The position numbers and the translations under genes are program-made. A DNA stretch of 7,949 bases. Source: a bacterium. Lineage in GTDB: Bacteria > UBP15 > UBA6099 > DSWB01. Below the pieces are notes generated by a model. The model did no database searches. It was not told where the DNA came from and worked only from the letters and a program-made list of their open reading frames with translations. Below are positions 6,186-7,949 of this stretch, one piece after another (the stretch's first letter is position 1; the number at the start of each line of letters is the position of its first letter). The stretch spans positions 1 through 7,949 of the forward strand of contig JAGUYV010000492.1 of the NCBI GenBank assembly GCA_020061125.1, read 5' to 3'.

Positions 6186-6214
6186 CCGGTTCTGTTAGAT
6201 TTTTGATAAACCGG
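6186..6214 (+). repeat. Inverted repeat in the AT-rich region upstream of the CheB-like gene
   Basis: CCGGTT (6186-6191) and AACCGG (6209-6214) form a 6-bp inverted repeat with a 17-base spacer, inside the AT-rich part of the 159-bp gap before the CheB-like gene. It could be an operator or a weak hairpin. TATAAG (6216-6221) just after it is a possible -10 box, but no convincing -35 box is found at the right distance. The downstream leader also holds a GC stem (6237-6242 with 6253-6258). Confidence 0.3.
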
Positions 6215-6301
6215 GTATAAGGGAGCAAAGAAACAGGCGCGCAGGCGGCGCGGCGCGCATTCACAAAACGGATCCATCGCCGCGAACAGGAGGGGCAGCC
6301 C

Positions 6302-7075
6302 ATGATCCCGAGGGAACGGAACCAGGACGGAGAACCCAAACGAATCCGCGCGCAGGCGGTCACTACCGTGGTGGCCATGGGCGCGTCCATGGGAGGCGCG
6401 GAGGCGCTCGAAAAGGTGCTGTCGGGCCTGTCCGCGGATTGCCAGCCCGTGATCATCGTGCAGCATATCCCCGAAAAACTGGAAGCCGGCCTGGCCAAGC
6501 GCCTGCAAAAGTCGTGCGCGGCGCAGGTGCGCGTGGCTGAAAACGGGGCGCTGCTGCGGCCCGGCCTGGTGCTTGTGGCGCCCGGAGGCGCGCACATGGT
6601 GCTGCGCCGCCGCGGTGCGGATTTCTATGTGGCGGTCAAGGACGGCCCCCAGTTCCATTACCACAAGCCCAGCGTGGATGTGCTGTTCCGCAGCGTGGCC
6701 AAGCACGCGGGCGCAAACGCCGTGGGCGTGCTTCTCACGGGCATGGGCAAGGACGGGGCCGCAGGCCTCAAGCTCATGCGCGACGCGGGCGCAACCACCA
6801 TCGCCCAAAACGAATCCACGAGCCTCATCTTCGGCATGCCCAAGTCCGCCATTGAACTGGGCGCGGCCGCGTTCGTGCTGCCGCTGGAGAAAATCGCGGG
6901 CAAAATCACGGCAGCGTCCTCGGGCGCAAAGCGGCGGGCGCGCCCCGTGTCCGCGGAGCGCAATCTCGATGTCGCGGTTCCGGGCATCCCTCCAGGAACC
7001 CTCAAGCCCCTGTGGATGGCCAATGTGCTCTACAAGGTCAGTTACGAGGGAAAGCGAAAAGTCCTCTTCAACTGA
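6302..7075 (+). CDS. CheB-type protein-glutamate methylesterase domain protein without receiver
   Basis: This 257-residue protein is the catalytic domain of CheB, which hydrolyses glutamate methyl esters on chemoreceptors and can deamidate glutamine. The catalytic triad is visible: Ser29 in MGASMGG (26-32), His55 in IVQHIP (52-57) and Asp151 in LLTGMGKDG (144-152). The substrate-loop signature HKPSVDVLF lies at 121-129. The usual N-terminal receiver and linker are absent; only about 18 polar residues precede the fold. The catalytic domain is therefore not phospho-controlled in cis. A tail of about 55 residues after residue 203 starts with a basic stretch (AKRRARP) and has no family match that I recognise. 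AGGAGG at 6288-6293 lies 8 bases before the ATG, the strongest ribosome site in the window. It is the last gene of the + strand series, 159 bp after the receiver-ATPase gene. No CheR or chemoreceptor is nearby, so the substrate is unknown. Confidence 0.92.
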   Translation: MIPRERNQDGEPKRIRAQAVTTVVAMGASMGGAEALEKVLSGLSADCQPVIIVQHIPEKLEAGLAKRLQKSCAAQVRVAENGALLRPGLVLVAPGGAHMVLRRRGADFYVAVKDGPQFHYHKPSVDVLFRSVAKHAGANAVGVLLTGMGKDGAAGLKLMRDAGATTIAQNESTSLIFGMPKSAIELGAAAFVLPLEKIAGKITAASSGAKRRARPVSAERNLDVAVPGIPPGTLKPLWMANVLYKVSYEGKRKVLFN

Positions 7076-7133
7076 CGCGCGTGTTCGCCGCCGCCCGAGC
7101 TTTGATATCGATTTCATAACTTGCGGATAATTG

Positions 7134-7949
7134 TCAGGGCAGATGCGCCTTGAGCAGATCGAAGGCGCGCTCGCTGGCGCCCGCGTTGGCGCGCACCACT
7201 TCGAGGGCGTTGCGGTCGAGTTCGCGCTGAATCTCCGGTTCCCGGAGCGCGGCCATGAGGTGGTCCGCCAGGTCCGCGCCGCTGTTCACGGGGCGTCCGC
7301 CGCCGCCCTTTTCCAGCGCGGCCGCGCTGTCCAGAAAGTTCTGCATGGACGGGCCGTAAAACGGCGCTTTGCCGCACGCCGCGGGTTCGAGCACATTGTG
7401 TCCGCCGCGCGGGATCAGGCTGCCGCCCACGAAGCATGTGTCCGCGATGGCGTACACGGTGCGCAACTCGCCGATGGTGTCGAGGATGATCACATCGGGC
7501 CGCTCGCCGTTGCCCGGCGCGAGGCGGCTTCTGCGGCGCACCTCGTAGTCTTTAATCAAGAAAATCCCTTCCACCTCGTCGGCGCGCTCGATGTGCCGCG
7601 GCGCCACGATCATGAGCAGGTCCGGGGCCTGTTCCCGCACGAGCTTGAACACCTCGAGAAGAATGTCTTCCTCGCCGGGGTGCGTGCTTCCGGCAACGAA
7701 CAGGGGCCGGCCTCCGGGGTTGAGCGCGCTTCGCAGTTCTTGAATTTTCGCGCCGTCGGGTTCCGTGAGCAGGCCGTCGAATTTCATGTTGCCGATGGTT
7801 GACACAAGATCCGCGGGCGCGCCCAGAGCGAGGATGCGCTCCCTGTCCCTGGCGCTCTGCATGCCGAGTGCCGCCATGCGCGCGAACGCCCATGCATACA
7901 TGCGCGCCACGGGGCCGCGGGCCGCGGCCATGCGGTCCGAAACCCGCCC
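7134..7949 (-). CDS. waaA: 3-deoxy-D-manno-octulosonic acid (Kdo) transferase, 5' end outside window
   Basis: This is the C-terminal part (about 270 residues) of the GT30 glycosyltransferase that adds Kdo from CMP-Kdo to lipid A precursor at the inner face of the inner membrane. Family marks are GSTHPGEE in the first strand-loop of the nucleotide-binding domain, APRHIERADEV, and the CMP-Kdo-binding GGSLIPRGGHNVLEPAACG followed by YGPSMQNF. The frame stays open through the right edge, and the six codons before the internal Met at 7931 (GRVSDR) match the family's N-[AG]-R-x-S-[ED] segment, so the gene is cut by the window and is not short. About 150-180 N-terminal residues with the membrane anchor should lie beyond. 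It is convergent with the CheB-like gene, 58 bp apart, and belongs to a separate lipopolysaccharide locus. I see no clear terminator in the gap. Confidence 0.94.
   Translation of the reverse strand, partial: GRVSDRMAAARGPVARMYAWAFARMAALGMQSARDRERILALGAPADLVSTIGNMKFDGLLTEPDGAKIQELRSALNPGGRPLFVAGSTHPGEEDILLEVFKLVREQAPDLLMIVAPRHIERADEVEGIFLIKDYEVRRRSRLAPGNGERPDVIILDTIGELRTVYAIADTCFVGGSLIPRGGHNVLEPAACGKAPFYGPSMQNFLDSAAALEKGGGGRPVNSGADLADHLMAALREPEIQRELDRNALEVVRANAGASERAFDLLKAHLP

Noticed and set aside
6281-6292. 12-base match CGCGAACAGGAG with 3061-3072
   Set aside because: Both copies are ribosome-site contexts before ATG codons, and a 12-base match is expected by chance about once or twice in 8 kb. 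The flanks do not match.
4958-7117. 719-codon open frame on the - strand
   Set aside because: It runs antisense across the end of the STAS gene, the receiver-ATPase and the CheB-like gene and through the gaps between them, with low-complexity composition and no recognisable domain. It is a base-composition artefact.
1-7949. CRISPR arrays, tRNA/rRNA genes, insertion sequences, phage genes
   Set aside because: I looked for regular short repeats, transposase motifs and RNA-gene hallmarks on both strands and saw none.

Overview
The window is a compact, GC-rich piece of a Gram-negative chromosome. The Kdo transferase (WaaA/KdtA) at the right edge shows a Kdo-containing lipopolysaccharide. The mix of a DASS-type anion transporter, phosphorylation-controlled CBS and ATPase proteins and a sigma-54 promoter resembles sulfate-reducing Desulfovibrio-like bacteria (Desulfovibrionales). 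That placement is an inference from gene style, not from a marker gene. There are eight genes: seven on the + strand and one, cut by the window edge, on the - strand.

Left part (1-2841): a divergent SLC13/DASS transporter is followed after 49 bp by a response regulator whose output is a CBS-domain pair. The two look co-transcribed. The pair suggests a phosphorylation- and nucleotide-sensing protein working with an anion permease. A GC-rich stem-loop follows (2870-2923).

Middle part (2842-3829): a near-consensus sigma-54 promoter (2991-3006) drives a small protein of unknown function with a GAF-like C-terminus. Its real start is 3082, not the in-frame ATG at 2995, which lies inside the promoter. 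A 7-bp GC hairpin follows its stop codon, and a candidate sigma-70 promoter precedes the next gene.

Right part (3830-7075): a lipid kinase of the YegS/DgkB type is followed by a STAS-domain anti-sigma-factor-antagonist-like protein, a response regulator fused to a SpoIIAB/RsbW-type ATPase, and a CheB methylesterase domain without a receiver. The STAS and receiver-ATPase pair looks like a partner-switching module in which two-component input could act directly on the switch kinase. No sigma factor, PP2C phosphatase, histidine kinase, CheR or chemoreceptor is encoded in the window, so the partners must lie elsewhere. The cluster meets waaA tail to tail with a 58-bp gap.

No RNA genes, mobile elements, CRISPR arrays or long repeats were seen. 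No gene-free stretch exceeds 300 bp. The largest gaps are 2842-3081 (240 bp), 3607-3829 (223 bp) and 6143-6301 (159 bp).
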